Below, one piece after another: positions 23,874 to 38,100 of a stretch of DNA of 64,000 nucleotides (its first letter is position 1; each line of letters begins with the position of its first letter). Below the pieces are notes generated by a model, which was not told the DNA's origin, ran no database searches, and saw only the letters and a list, made by a program, of their open reading frames with translations. Location: the NCBI GenBank assembly GCA_947650285.1, contig CANTFL010000279.1:82105-146104 (forward strand). The letters run 5' to 3'. The DNA comes from Hyaloperonospora brassicae (Eukaryota; Oomycota; Peronosporomycetes; Peronosporales; Peronosporaceae). The position numbers and the translations under genes are program-made.

Positions 23874-24443
23874 TGTGTGTTAGTTTTTGGGTTTCATTTG
23901 GTTAGCACTAACCAGAGTTGAATTTTCTTTTAAGTACACATGTCGACCTCTCTTCCGGCTTCGATCATTGACCACCCAACGTCAAAGAAAGTTACATACT
24001 TTAATCTAGTTATATCCCTCGATTATTTGGCTAGAGATCGAAGACTCTTAACATGAACCCCAACTGCGATCGGTCGCAGCAGAAAAGTAAAGGCAAAGAG
24101 TTCAAGATCGCAAGACGGCTCAAGTGGTCAAAAGGTTCGCGAATCAAGCATCTACATTGGACAAGGCGATCTCGTAGAGATCAAGTTGACAGATATCGAG
24201 CAGTTACAAGTACACGCGCTATCGTGTGAAGGTTTCCACGCGACAACACCAATCTCAACCACGGTCAAGCTTGGCACCGACTCGAGTCCACCTAGAAGCG
24301 TGCAACTAGCCCCATCGACGGGTACACAAGGTGAGCGAAGCATAGAGCACGGAATCGAAGTACCGCCCCTGTTGCTCGGTCGTCCGGGCGCCAGTGAGGA
24401 GTTGGAATAGACTCCTCAAACGAGCGATAGCCGCTCCACCACA
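23874..24443 (+). repeat. LTR closing the right arm
   Basis: Sense LTR from TGTGTGTTAG to CCACCACA. It is nearly identical to the LTRs at 1953 and 13607 but has several substitutions, including a GG-for-TG change at the terminus. The composite family A block ends exactly here and AT-rich DNA begins at 24444. No obvious short target duplication links this end to the sequence before 1953. Confidence 0.75.
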
Positions 24444-26617
24444 ATATTGTGCAATGTTTGCTGCAGAAGATCAAGAATGTAAATACCCAAGCACATTTGA
24501 GTTCAAAAACAGATCGCCGTATTACTGACGATTTGTCGTTGAATGAAATTTTATTAAAATTAACTACATGAAATTCAGTATATGATTTAACATAGCGATT
24601 CAAAGTGGTTACATGTGGTATGAACGCGCCTATCACGCGACCAAAACTACTTTGTTCTGTAAGTGTGATGTATTAGGATCCCATCCAAGACAATATTTTA
24701 GGACTTGAGTGATTCTAGTCAGGATTTTTCTTTGTGAAATACCAAACCTAGCTCAGATCTTAATCCCAATACGCTTACAAGATTGAAGTTGTCGCTGGAC
24801 CGACGATTTGCGTAGCAATCTCTACATCGCTTCAGGAGCGCCTGTGGAATACAGTTCAGACATGCACTCATTTATTTCGATACGTATAGACCATTTTACT
24901 CCCTCTTCGTTGAGCAAATCTCGTTTGACATCACCGCGTGTAGCTATGCGTAGGTGCGGCATATACAGTCTTTGCACAGAAAAGTAGATTTTGCTAATAT
25001 ATGCTGTCGCTGCAATTCGCATATTTTATAGACGCCAGATTATTTTTGCGACACTTAACTATAACAAGGCACTGCTCGAACATTTCTATCCGAACTTTTT
25101 GTGCGTCTGCTTTCGTTCGTTCGCCACGGCTGAAGGACTCGTGTGGTCAACGTTGCTGTAGTAAATATATGGTTCAAGTCGGAAATGTAGTCAATAGAAA
25201 TCAAAATGTAGGAAGTAGTAAAAAGCAATAATTTAGCGATCGTAACGCGCACGTGGTATCATCTTAAGGTCAAGTAATCATGCACATTTCATAGCATCGA
25301 ATAATACATTTTTTGCGTGCCGGGGGATCCTTATTCCAAATCGAAAGTCAAGTCGATATTCGGCAATGGCGGCGGGGTATCATTATTTAAATAAAGTATC
25401 ATGAATATATGTGAAATGAAGAAGGCTTAACTCTCAGTTTTAATGTCAAATTTATAATTAGTGCAGTGCGTAGGGTAATATAATATAGGCCGAACTTGGG
25501 AGAATGATTAATTTTTAAAGTTACGCAGTTCCAATACGTAGCAATTTACGATACCGAATGCTAGGACGCCACGTACGTAACGAGTTTGCTTCACACACTT
25601 TTGGTTGCTTCATTATGAAACGTAAACTGCACAACCCGTCTCTCATTTGATGGAGTAGATCGAATTTTTACAAACATGTTTTTTTACTCTAACTTTCGCA
25701 AGCAAGTATTGCCGTTAAAATTGCTCATATGAGGTTATGTTGTTCCAAAGGAAGCTCAAGCCGGTTCTATTATGGACTTAAGGATTGCATCAACAGCGAT
25801 AGTTCAGTTGTGGTTGACAGAATTCATTAAAATGGTGTTACTAGTGTGTTTAAGCTCCATAGATTTGTGAGCTCCGTATCATATGGTTAGGATTGCCTAA
25901 ACGGCGCTAGCTCTTGTCACTATATTGTGAATAACATAATTGATTTTTTTGTCTTACGTTTCGAATTAAAGTCTAGTTTCTTAATACTCAATCCTTCGTT
26001 GTGCGTGGTGATTAAGTAATAGCCCAAACCTGCACCATGAAACCACAAATAATCTGCTCAAACGTAAGAGGCCCAAACATAATTTAATTGGCAGACACTA
26101 TCACGATGAAACGATGTGTGCGATAAGGTGTTTGTGGGACAGCAGCTAAGGAAATTTCAATCTGAGAATCAAACAAGTTGCGTCCACACTTTTGTCAAGC
26201 GCTTTACCGACTTTATTGAACAACGCGCGTTGAGCTACCCATTATTTAATATCTTTAAACCGAATTCTGAAAAGACTCGTAAACTAGATGTCGTTTGGAT
26301 GCATCGAATTATACTCCAGGATGAGTCGGTCCGTACACATACTTGGAACGCCTGAACTGGTATGGCGTACTTGCTGGCCTCTTACCGACACAATTTACCA
26401 GAATGTCGATATTGCATTTGACACGGCATTGTAATATTCTATTTAATTCTGTCGCGTGATATGTTTAAACATGTTGTATCGCCTACAAAGGCGCTACTTC
26501 AATGATTCTTACATTACAATTTAAACGAGAATGTAAAAGCTCTTGCGGTGTGATTACAAAGTACCAACGACTTCCTAATAATCTGGCACTTTCCAATGGA
26601 AGCCAAGATTATTAATA
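24444..26617. other. AT-rich sequence without recognisable genes
   Basis: Composition drops sharply in GC from 24444. Only short random-looking frames occur, none with a motif I recognise. I see no repeats or RNA genes. Confidence 0.6.
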
Positions 26618-28716
26618 AATGTAGAACATTTATAGTTCCACACGCACCGTTTGATACGTACACACCCCTCCGAAATAGAGACCCCTCATTAAGTACCGTA
26701 ACCTTCCGAACTAGGTGCTGCACACTCATACATACAAAATGCCCATTAGAAATTATTTGGTTTGTACACACCCCTTCGTAATACATTCCTCTTTAGTGTC
26801 AGCACACAGCCTTGCGTATGAAATCCCCTCTCATTATCCGGAACACACCCCTATAAGTACCCCTTATATGGCGATATCTAGAATTTAAAAAATATATAAT
26901 TTGTGGATCAAGTATTGAGCATATATCTTACTGCATCTGCACAATATTAAGCTTTGCCACTCCTTGATACCACTTCTTACGTTCTTTGCTTTGTCAATAG
27001 CTGATGATGCCTCGCGCTGAGGCTAATATCATGTCCTATGCTGTAGTCTTCCAATTGATTATACATGTGAGTAATTGAAGTCAAACGATTTAGTTGCTCA
27101 ATTCACGTGCTTCTCGTCAGGCATCATACACCGATGTGTCGCTTCTGTATAACGATGAGTTTGCGTACATTTTCGGGGGACCCTTTAGCGAGCATGAGAG
27201 TGGCTTCACAACGTCAAGATAACATAAAGAATATATGGTGGCTGTAATTCGGAAATGGGGTTGTAGTCATGGCAGCATAACCGACGGATCCGAGCTGTCT
27301 GACGTCATTGTGGTTAATGACTTCGCTAGGCAAGCGACAACTCATTCGAATTAGTTTGGTATTGCGTCCATTAGGAATCCGACGATATGCTATTTTTAAC
27401 GTGTTGTCCATCATCCGTCGCTGTCCTAGGCTCCGTGTTGCACTATTGTTTACGTCTTGCTATTGAATTATAGGTGCGGCCGTATCAAAGATATTGTATA
27501 ACCGAACGCGTTTCTGTGGCACGCGCGTCAACGCTAAAATGGAAAAACGTGTACGTTGTTATCCTACGCAGGTAGTCATTCGCTTTACGGTATGAATGTG
27601 ATGCACTTGTCAATCGGTACAGTGCTCGTAATAAGGCTAAGGTATGATCCAATCTGTATAAGTCACTGCTGGAATCAGTAGTCTTCCGCTTGTTAGTCTA
27701 AGATCTCTGTGTTATAGAGTTTGTACCTTGGAGCGTACTTACTGGTCTGACGCCTCTTAACTTTTGCGGTATTCCTTTTTTACCAATGACCTCTGTCGAT
27801 GAGTACAATGATGTATTGGGCAGCATCGTTGAAGTCGGCAGGAGCATGTGTCGCGGGACAGGACTATTTCTAAACACATTACGACGCACACCTTAGACTT
27901 TTTAAACGTCCTCCTCTACATATCGGGATGAATCATCTATAGCTGGTTTCTCACACCACGGCTGCGCCGTTAGGGAGCATCACACGATATTTACTGCTGA
28001 TTTGATCCATCTACGAATGCACAATAGCCATCCAATTCGAGCGGCTATTCGAGAAATGGAGAGTGACCAGATTTAAGCTTACTCCACTGCCGGCATCAGC
28101 ATGACTGTACTGCAACAGACGGGACCCCTTGTGCATTCATTTTGATGCACATGTCCGAAAAGTAATCGCATCGCAGTTTAGCACAAGTAAATTCAGCAGC
28201 ATCGGATTAAGACAACGAAAATGATAAGTCCATTTGCAGCAGTTGTATAATCCGTTGAGTTTGTCCATCGTTAAAGGTGAGGAAATAAGACTGTGTCACC
28301 TTAGTATTACAGTTCGTGTCTAAAATGACAAATACAGACTTGAACCTCCCTTAAGTGTCATTACGACAATTGACAGAGGGGCTTCATGAAGTACCACTTC
28401 GTACATGCTACGAATATGCGAGCTAAGAAGAAAGTCATGATGTGAGCTCTTTTTATGTCCTTAACCGATAAAGACCAATTGAGGGGTGTGTTCCGGATAA
28501 TGAGAGGGGATTTCATACGCAAGGCTGTGTGCTGACACAAAAGAGGAATGTATTACGAAGGGGTGTGTAAAAACCAAATAATTTCTAATGGGCATTTTGT
28601 ATGTATGAGTGTGCAGCACCTAGTTCGGAAGGTTACGGTACAGAAGGAGGAGTCACTATTTTGGAGGGGTGTGTACGTATCAAACGGTGCGTGTGGACCT
28701 ATAAATCTCATAAATG
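26618..28716. mobile_element. pair of ~235-bp inverted repeats flanking 1.6 kb, possible non-autonomous DNA transposon
   Basis: The left arm 26618-26852 and right arm 28482-28716 are inverted copies. Paired positions sum to 55334 with no length change, and identity is roughly 90 percent by eye. Both arms contain spaced ACACACCCCT motifs (left arm near 26658, 26766 and 26843). The 1.6 kb between them is somewhat richer in GC than its surroundings but holds no transposase I recognise. The sharpest similarity edge is on the inside (26852/28482), so this may instead be two separate short insertions in opposite orientation. Target duplications were not found. Confidence 0.5.
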
Positions 28717-28959
28717 TAACGAGGTCGCATGTCGGCTGATTAGCGATAATTATGTGTGGTACACACCAAGGATAAGATCTTAGAAATAGTAAAATTCCGA
28801 AAACATTACTAGTTGTTGGAGTCTGACGTGTGTCATCTACCAATTTCAAGGTATTTAAAAGGGACAAATTCGAGCATTAGTATTGAGATTACTTACGTGT
28901 AGAGTAAAGCCTCCTTGCTTATAACAAAATTAAGGTTGGTTATACTTTTGGTATATAAG

Positions 28960-29195
28960 AGACAAGGGCCCTCTTAAGGCGTCTCAGGTCGATTAAAAAA
29001 TTTCACGTCTTATTAAGTCTTATACTCCTGAGTACATTGTGCAGTCGATTTATTAAACCGTTAGGTCCTTCGAACAAGGACCTTAAGCTTCGAACTTGTT
29101 GACTTGTAGATTTGTGTTCTCTCAATGGACAAATTTGATCGTTGAGCAGAAAACCTTAATATAGCTAGGAGATGTACCAGCTCCTCTACATAAAT
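28960..29195 (+). repeat. degraded LTR remnant similar to the element B LTR
   Basis: The segment aligns in parts with 59860-60090. Shared blocks are CCTGAG-AC--TGTGC, a GGACC-type hairpin followed by TCGA-CTTGTT-AC, and an AGCT-TGTA-AGCTCC-CTACA-like end. Similarity is patchy, as expected for an old copy. Confidence 0.4.
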
Positions 29196-32100
29196 CGCCA
29201 AACGTAATTCACTATGATTGTACGCTGATGAATCAGTCGATGATACGCGTTCGGATTTAATTTCGATCAGTACTAATAGAAAAATTTCACTGGCCGAATT
29301 TGTCTTGACCTCTATCATGTTTGTATTTCCAAACTACTGATATCCGGCATCGGCCGTCTGCAATTTCGCTATAAGCTGCATGAAGCTGGACAGATCGACA
29401 CCGTCTGTACTAAACATACAAATCGCGTATATCACGCGACCTGTGGTACATGTTTTACCCAGAATCCCCATTGCATGCCCATTGTATAATGATAGAGCAG
29501 TCTCGAATCGTTAGCACCTTCTTCGCCCACCTTTATGGAAAACCATCGACATAAAACACTTATTTAATGGTGTCCGGCCGTCGCGAATACGCGCTGGGCA
29601 TCGCGTTTACAAAATTTGAATTCTAGCTTTCGCTTGTTACGTCTTGACGGAAGACTTGCATCATTCACATATCAGTGAGAAACGTCTAATATTATTGACA
29701 AGTGGATATCTTGCAAGAATGTATGCAATGGGTAATCTTCCACAATTGAAGGGTGAACGGATATAAAATTTGCTCGCTGAAGACAGATTTATAAAAAATC
29801 TGAGATGGGGCGGCCCAGGCAGCTTTAGACGACGTGATATATATGAATCTTAAATTCCTACTAATTTTAATTAATGGATCGCAACGATAAATCCTCTTGC
29901 AGCGAAAGCACCTCGGTAGCTATGTAAGCCAACCTTCCGAGATCGCGCTATTGCGGTGTAAGGTCTTCAGCGTGACCCTTGCATTAGACAATAGGACCTG
30001 GAGGCATATTCCATCCACCCTCAATTCTTGAATCCGTGCGTAGTGAAATGCTAACCACCAAATTATGTTGCGTTGCGCCGGGCGTGGTAGCCTTCTTGAA
30101 ACCAAAGATCTATCCCCGTACACGCCCTTATCTGCTATTTATGTTTACAAATCGCCGTGTTCAGGATGAAAGAAACGTAGCCGGTAAGTTCCGTGATTGT
30201 TGGGCGAGCGGATTGGTTAAAGACTTCGCTGCCACTTAGCTTCGAGATGATAAGTTTTTTTTGTCGATGCTAGCAGGTTTCAAATCGCACTTTGTTTGCA
30301 GTACCAACGTAAATATTTATATATTGGTTTATTTAATGCAATAACGGATAATGTCGAAATGTAGCGCTTTCTGGTAGTGACTGGTACCTAAAGCCATGAA
30401 AGTCACATCGCACAGATGGTATAGATGCACCTGACGTGCACTTCTGATAAATGTACTCCAGGGGTATAAAGTAGGCTTAAATGATTTAGTGACGAGTGCA
30501 ACACCATATAGCAACCTCATATCGTATTGACTTATCAATTAGACTCTTTTCTAGTTGCCCAAAGCTTGTCTTAGGACATCATACAAGGAGTCTCCTAATA
30601 ACGCGTGGTGACTAGCAAACTTGTTGTAATCGTAGTGGTTGCAAATCGCGGCCTATGAGATAATAATGTCAGATTACAATATAGGAGACAGCAATGCATC
30701 AATGCGACCAGAGCTTCTATCGTAACCACACTGGTATGCATCATATTGTACCGCTGTAGATCGCAAAAAACTATTCCCCTTTATACTAATTGAGGTTTTA
30801 ATGTTATGCTACTGTTCAAGGATGATGTCGCATGCCTGCATGCTACTGCTCAATCGAAGCACCTCTAATGTATTCAATGAACAATTCCTTATCAATTAAG
30901 CAGTGCATGCTCCAATATCTGCTTTAACACAACTAATTAAAAAAACAAAAATATTATGGATCAGGCCGACTGTGAAATTCTGAAAACAAAGGAATCAAAT
31001 GAAACAAATAATTCGTCTGCTAGTACCATGCGTTCGGAAGCACCCAAAGAAGTGTCGTTAGTGGAGATTATTTTAGACATTTATGGTTCCATCAAATAGG
31101 AATGGCACCCAGTATTTGTTTTAGAAAAATTAACTGGAAGCAACGCTCATGCTAGATAGTGATTTATTGAATCGGTTGTAGTAAAAAACTACACAAAATG
31201 TCTTGGTCTCACTTGATAACGTTAGTGTTTTTTATACCTCTGGCAAATGAAAGATCAAGCCTAATACTAAATCCGCATTCTGATTAATAATTCAGCATTG
31301 TCTGCTAAGCGTGAAACTTTTCAAGCAATGAAAGTCGCAGAACCTGTATACGATCGTCTTGTTTTATGCTGGTATTTTGTTTTCCAAATCTTTGAAATTG
31401 ATGCGGAATCTACAGTTTACATGGTAATATGAAGCAAGATCATGGCATAATAAAGTTATTCATCATGAAAAAACATGTACTAAATAGGAGCTGTCTAGAG
31501 TGACATTGTGATTTTACAACAAAATTTTTAAAATTATTCTGAAGACCAGAGTACAGCCCGTCTAAGTTAGAGATGTGTCATTATGTATTTGCGAAATCAA
31601 ACATAGTAGCCGTCTTATATTGTCTTCCTAAACTTTCAGTATTTGATCTTCTCGAACTCGATTCGTGTAGCTATCTCATTTACATATTAAAATGCAACTA
31701 ATTTAGGGTAGAAAAAAGCTGATAACAAGAAAAACACTGTCAACTATGCGCCACGAAAAATTTGATGCCCATATATTGATGGTACACAGCTCTATCATGT
31801 TAGCAAGTGCAACGATAATATAATACGTGAACCGAGGCACGATAAAATACGAGTTAGCTTTTACGCTTTATAGGCTGCACTTGAATGCTGTATGTTGAGC
31901 AAGAAGTGTTGTGAGCTAATATTTGTATGCGCATAATATATATAAAAAAATAATTTATAATTCTTGTCCAAGCCACAACAAACATGTTAAAACTACTACA
32001 GCTGCTTTTATTAAATGCTTGATTTGTGCTTAAGCAACGCAACAATCCATTACAATTGCAATCTTTGAGCTTCCATTTTTGTTTGTGGGAGCGCAAGAAT

Positions 32101-35100
32101 ATGCTTGGATCGTTGAAGTAGCATTTACACGTCTTTTGTACTTCAACATGCAAAATTCTAGATTAAAATTGCCTTTTTGTAGCCTTGTTGCTGCCTGATG
32201 TATTTTCTTTCATATTATATGTAAATATTTGATGGACACTTTTGAATACGCCTCTTTTCCCATATATATATCGAGAACAGGTAGGAAACTAATACACACA
32301 TACACCATGTCGAGTCATCCCAATAAAAAAAGGGTTGAATGTACAATTTTTTTATTCGCACAACAAAAAGTGAGAAAAATATTAGGAGTATCCTGGAGGT
32401 TGGCACACATTAATTGGTTTAAAATTTAAATTCGACTATAGTAGTCGCTTGCGGAAACTATCAAGTGGTTAGCGAGAAAATGATATTCAAAAAATGAGAA
32501 TATATGATTAAATTTTAAATGTGAATGTTTGTACGTACACTGAATGAAGAATATATTTAGTCATTGTGATGCAATATAAAATATTGTTGGTTACTTCGAA
32601 AACTAGAGAAATCAATCAATACCATTATAATCTACATTACAAGATATAATAGGTTAAAAAATAATATGCATTATGTATACGTACGGCCAAATGAGTTCAT
32701 GCATAAAAAGATATCACATTGATAAAAAGTTAATCGCATCGATTGCAATAGTACATTTGTTATAGGAAGCAAACACAAGAGAATTTTTAATGATTTTATT
32801 TGCAAATTTTCTCTTTGCTCCATTGACATAAATGTTTACCGCAATGGCAATCATTACCAAGCATGTGTCGTTGCCATCCGACACATTAATATACGATGCG
32901 AGCATCTTTCTTACTTTCTTACAGTCAAAGATTATTTATTTAGAATGTACAGCACAATACAATGAGAGTTTGTTATACCACGTGTTCATTGTATTCGAAA
33001 GGTTAAAGCTAGTATGTGAATCATGTCCTTCACTGCAGACAATATATGGAATATACTTTCGCACCAGACATATCTTTATAAAAGTATCAACACCGACTTC
33101 CTACCCACCATCAGAAGCTGATTCTTTGTGAGAAATACTAATTCAATTAACGTTGCGTCTTTTATTGATCTGTGGTTGTTCACATGTTTTCTCAAGCATC
33201 TGAAGCATATTTGGAAATCCAAACGAATTTATATTTATTCAGCTCCATCTACTCTTTACGTAACAATAAATTCTTGTCGATACGCATCGCATGCCACATT
33301 AGCTTGTATTTAAGCATAATCAGAGGCTTGTTACACGGAAGGTTAATACGGTGCCATTCACACAGTAAATAAGCTTCGTTCGTGACGAAAAGAAACACAG
33401 TTTATATATAATTTCAATCCGACAAAACATTAAAGGACCGAGTTAGGAGCAACGTGGACTTGCAGTATCAGTAGACAATACAAAAGGCTAATCTTAAGCC
33501 AACTACACTCGTATTCTTCGAACACTACTACTGAGAATATTGCCAAGAGATATTTTTTACTTGTAAAAATAACGTAGAGGGTACAGGAGAAATTTGTTGA
33601 TGAGTTTGACATTAATAGGCATGTGTATGTTCAAGTATATAACCGGTACTAATTTTTATTTGTTTTCTGTAATATACATAATTTTTTAAATGATAAACTA
33701 GTGATTTTTTACGCAAGAGTATTTTTGAGGCTTGTTGTAAATTTATCTATTTCGCAATAATGTTAAACACCGTTTTCTTATCACTGGTAAAATATTTGCT
33801 CTTCTCATCCAGTCCGTTTATCCTTCCCATTGGATTCTGTATCCTTTGTGAGGTGACGTACCTTATACAAAAACTACTCGCATAAGGCAATACGATTGAC
33901 ACGAACTAATATGTACTAATAAAATGTTCCATTGACTGAACGGGAGAGATTATAGGTCAATTTATATACTGTTGAGGCTCCACATAATTTGACGGTCACT
34001 TCGACTAAAGCCTATTTCAAGGAGGAACGACCGAAAGCATACTGTGGAGGGACACTACAAATAAAATTTTTACTATTGCGCTACGTTACGAAACGTGATG
34101 GGTTTACCGATTGTCACACGAATTCATGATATTTTGCTGGTATGGTCACTGCGGCGGATGGCAACATTAGCATGGCATTATCTAGCCTTCGTTTGAGCAG
34201 ATAAACTGTGTATTGCCATATTGCATATGTGGTGAACATTACCCGAGTCAAGGTGCACAAACGTAAAAAATGTACTAACGGTTGTCAAGTGTCAAACAGA
34301 TCGCTGTATCGAAACGAGCCGGATTGTATATGCGGCGTGACTGATTGCTGACTATTGTGCGCTGTTTGTTAATACGCTCTACTAAAGCAAAACAAACATA
34401 ACTTTGCTGTTTAAGGTCTTTTTTTGACCCGAGGATTGCACCTAAAGAAGTCCTATGTGTCTGACCATCCCTTTTATAGATGACAAACACATGATATGCC
34501 AGTGTTTTGGTATTCCCCGTAAGCCCCCATTTGTGTTTATAATACTCCAACTACAGTCGATGATCCCGAAATCATCTAGAGTAAATGTAATCAATAATGC
34601 TACACCCATCAATTGTCAGTGATCAGATTTGTCATACGAACATAGAAACCAGGAATCTAAACATGTAATATAGGAGCCGGAAACCAATTCAAACGTTAAT
34701 TGAGAAAGCGCAAAGATGGTCGATCGCTCAAGTTTTCCATAAATATTCTACGTAATATGGTCAAGAGCAATTTGTGAGTTTGAATTTTGTCATGCGTTAA
34801 GCATAACTTATTATTTTACAAAAATATTGTATGCTTCACTTATCTGCCACATGACTAACACGTCACTGGATTGGGTCATTCACTGAACGAACGAAAATAA
34901 ATAACTAATTGCAGCAACTAAAAGCAGCTTAATCGTGCTTTGGACGGACTTATAAGGTTTGCATCTGCTGGATCAGATTACCGCGTCTTTTTTATGCAAA
35001 AAAGCGAATTTGTGATCAAGACGTTTCAAGACGTTACTAGTTCAGTGATTTGTTTTGTACAGAAAGTCTCCGTTTAAGAAAAGAACAATTAACATAATTT

Positions 35101-38100
35101 GTATGCATAATATGCACAAATTCGCCATTACAAAACTCAACGCTTAAGACCGATTACATTGTTTTTTTTGTAGATTTTCTTCTCACGAGCGCTGCGGGTT
35201 CAGCAAGGTCCTGAGCCTATATTATCTCCTCAATTTTTGAAAGTGAATACATTCTCGTTCTTTATATAAAGCTAAAATGTTAGAGCTCGCTAACTTGTCG
35301 AGTATGATTCGGCTGCTTTCAGATTTTTACCTATTCAAGATATGATCGGATGACGATTAAGATGCGAAAAGGACTGCATGCAGACTGGAAGCAATCGCAC
35401 GCAAACTTTCTACCTCACAAAAATTAATGTGATCGAACCACTGATTCTGAAATACAAAACGCTTCTGGTACAGCAACTAGCCGTCACGAGCCAATATCAT
35501 TTTAAAATTCAAAGCAAGCACGATTCGACCCACCCGCACGTCATCGTTGTTTTTAACAATTCTGCGCTTTTGGCAGAAATAAATCACATATACACGTCAA
35601 CGGTAACGTTAAAAATTCTTACTGCCTACGCCGTAATACTAATGTTTCACTAGTACACTACCACACCAGAAAAATTATTATATTACAATCATTTCTGTTC
35701 AATGTATCCCAATGCGTCTGGTGATGGACATTTTTGATACCGGGTAATAAGCAAGGATCGAGGTCGACCTCAGGCGCTGAGACTAAGAGACGTATGACGA
35801 CAATTTAAGATTTATGAAATATTTATAACTATACTGGATTCATGTGCGCCGTGTGCAGTCGGGGAATCAATTTTTAAACGCTTTAACATGGACTAAGTAT
35901 AGCTCAAAATTAATGAGAGACCTATTCATTCAATAACATCTTTCCTTATCTACATCAAGTTTTTTTTATCATGATACGAATAAGAGTTTTTTACTTTACT
36001 ACTACATTGTATATGCTGACGCGATACAGAAACACAGAAAATGCGATATGATACTCATGGCGGCAAGAAAAATCAAAATGGTGCGCGTTCAAATGAACTT
36101 CAAGTAGCGACCCCCAAACCATATATATCCACTTTACAAATGCGAGGGAAATTGTGGTGGTAGTCAAAAGTTTTCCTTGAAGATACGCTTTGGAATGCTA
36201 TCCTTGGACATACCTCTTCGTTCATCATCAATTGGTGCCACCTTGTGGTGCAGATACAAAAAATTGTTCATAAAGAAACATGACTGAATGCATTACCACT
36301 TGCTGCTACAGCTCGATTTTGTGCATTTTACGGTACGTATGAGCAATGCTGCGTAATTAATAGTTCAGGGTGACCAAAACCAGGACGGAATCATCGCGTT
36401 GAAATGCTGCTTCAGAATTATCTATTATTTGTTACAGAAAAAATGTATGGTAAAAGCTTGGTGTGCAGATAAAAAGATGCATACTTTGACGATTATGGAG
36501 GATGAGAAACGTGATATCGATTTGTATGAAAAAATACCCTGCAGCAGATTGAGGGGAATTGCGTTGAGGAGATCAAAACGCTAGGGACATGTGCTAATGA
36601 AATTCAGCAAAGGCTTTTTAATCTGCGCCTTTGTGACCTTCAGCATATATTTAAGTTTGATTATTTTAAAATCGAGTATGCATTTTATTAATTTTTACGG
36701 GGTCACCCTTTTTAGGAAATCGTTCGCACTGATATTCTGCCAATGTTTACATTGTCTTGACCCATAATTTTACATTAGTACACTTGCACAGCAAAATTTC
36801 TCGAATATTACATTCAAAGGTGATTACTTACTTATTTATAATTTACTGATATAGGTCAATATGAAAGCCGATAAATCCACAGATCACTGCAAAACGCGAT
36901 AAATGCGTGGAGAGTAAGTTTTTGCAATACGATAATGTATTAAAATATATAGGTTCGATGAAGGAGTAAATAACGAGTGTTAACTATTTGAGCTACACAA
37001 TCACATGGTTCTTTTCTTTTAAGCAACATCGCTCAGATTCTTTGCTTCTTCTGCACGTAAGATGTTCGTGTAGTCATAGATATGCACGTCTTTGTACTGT
37101 TACGGTGCGAAGGGTAAAATTATTTGGAAAGATGTGAGCCTCATCACACTATATGCTAGCAATCAAAAATTATATAATGTTCTGCAGTATTTTACCGATG
37201 AGTAGAATCCGAGGCTAAACTGTATGTGAAGCAGGCGACCTTCGTCCAATCACTCGATATACATGTGCTATGACAACGCATTGTCTACGAAGCTGCGTTT
37301 ATGCATTTTGCCGAATGAGTAACATTTATATAAATTATGGGCACATAAGTGAGCGTATACCACAGCGCAAGCACTTCTTAATCGTTATTTATTTACTTGG
37401 AATATATGCAGCTAGTGACAGATACACTGTCATTGATCTCGTCATCATGTGTCGCCAGTTCCCGCAAAGTTTGCCATATAATTTCTAAGATAAATATATG
37501 TAAATCATCCATCACCAACGATGGAACTCCCAAAATTATTTAAATCTGATTGAGATTTTTGTAGTCATTCAATAATATTGTTTTTAACAGTGGTACAAAT
37601 TGGTGACGCAAAGGGCCATGTATGTATAAACACCCTGCGGTGTACCAGTTATATATTCAGGAGTAACAAGGACGTGTTTAGAGGTTTAGTTGCCTAGATT
37701 GTGTTGTTAAAACTACTCTAGTAGATCGTATATTGTAAGAAAAAGAAGATCGAAGGGTTTTGGACTCCCGTAGTAATGATTTATTCATTAACTTACATTT
37801 TTTAGTATAATTGACACATTTTGCTAAATTGTTTTGGGTATGAGTATCTGAGGCAGTTTTCGAGCTTTACTCATAAAATATAGTGCCGCCTAATTATATA
37901 AAACGGTAAAACCATTAAATAAAGTAGTCCGGGTAAGAGATAGACTACTCGTTGAATGTTATATACAATGTCAAATCGCCAAGACGTCGACCTAAATTAT
38001 ACTAAGTTCTTTAAGCTTATGTTTCCACTTGTAAGGCGCATTGATAGGGTCAATACATGCCAATTAATATAATGAAACGAATGTCGATAACATTCGTTTA

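Larger units (their letters stand above)
13607..24443. repeat. 10.8-kb inverted duplication (quasi-palindrome) centred near 19025
   Basis: Paired positions sum to 38050 along the whole length. For example, a reading frame at 18271-18519 mirrors 19531-19779, 16416-16709 mirrors 21341-21634, and 13640-13864 mirrors 24186-24410. The arms run 13607 to about 18800 and about 19250 to 24443, with a roughly 450-bp unpaired centre. Encoded proteins differ at only one or two residues per 80-100, so arm identity is about 99 percent. Both outer ends coincide exactly with an LTR terminus (TGTGTTGG and CCACCACA). The centre carries integrase sequence that belongs to the right-arm copy only, showing that the left arm is a shortened duplicate. 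Confidence 0.93.
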
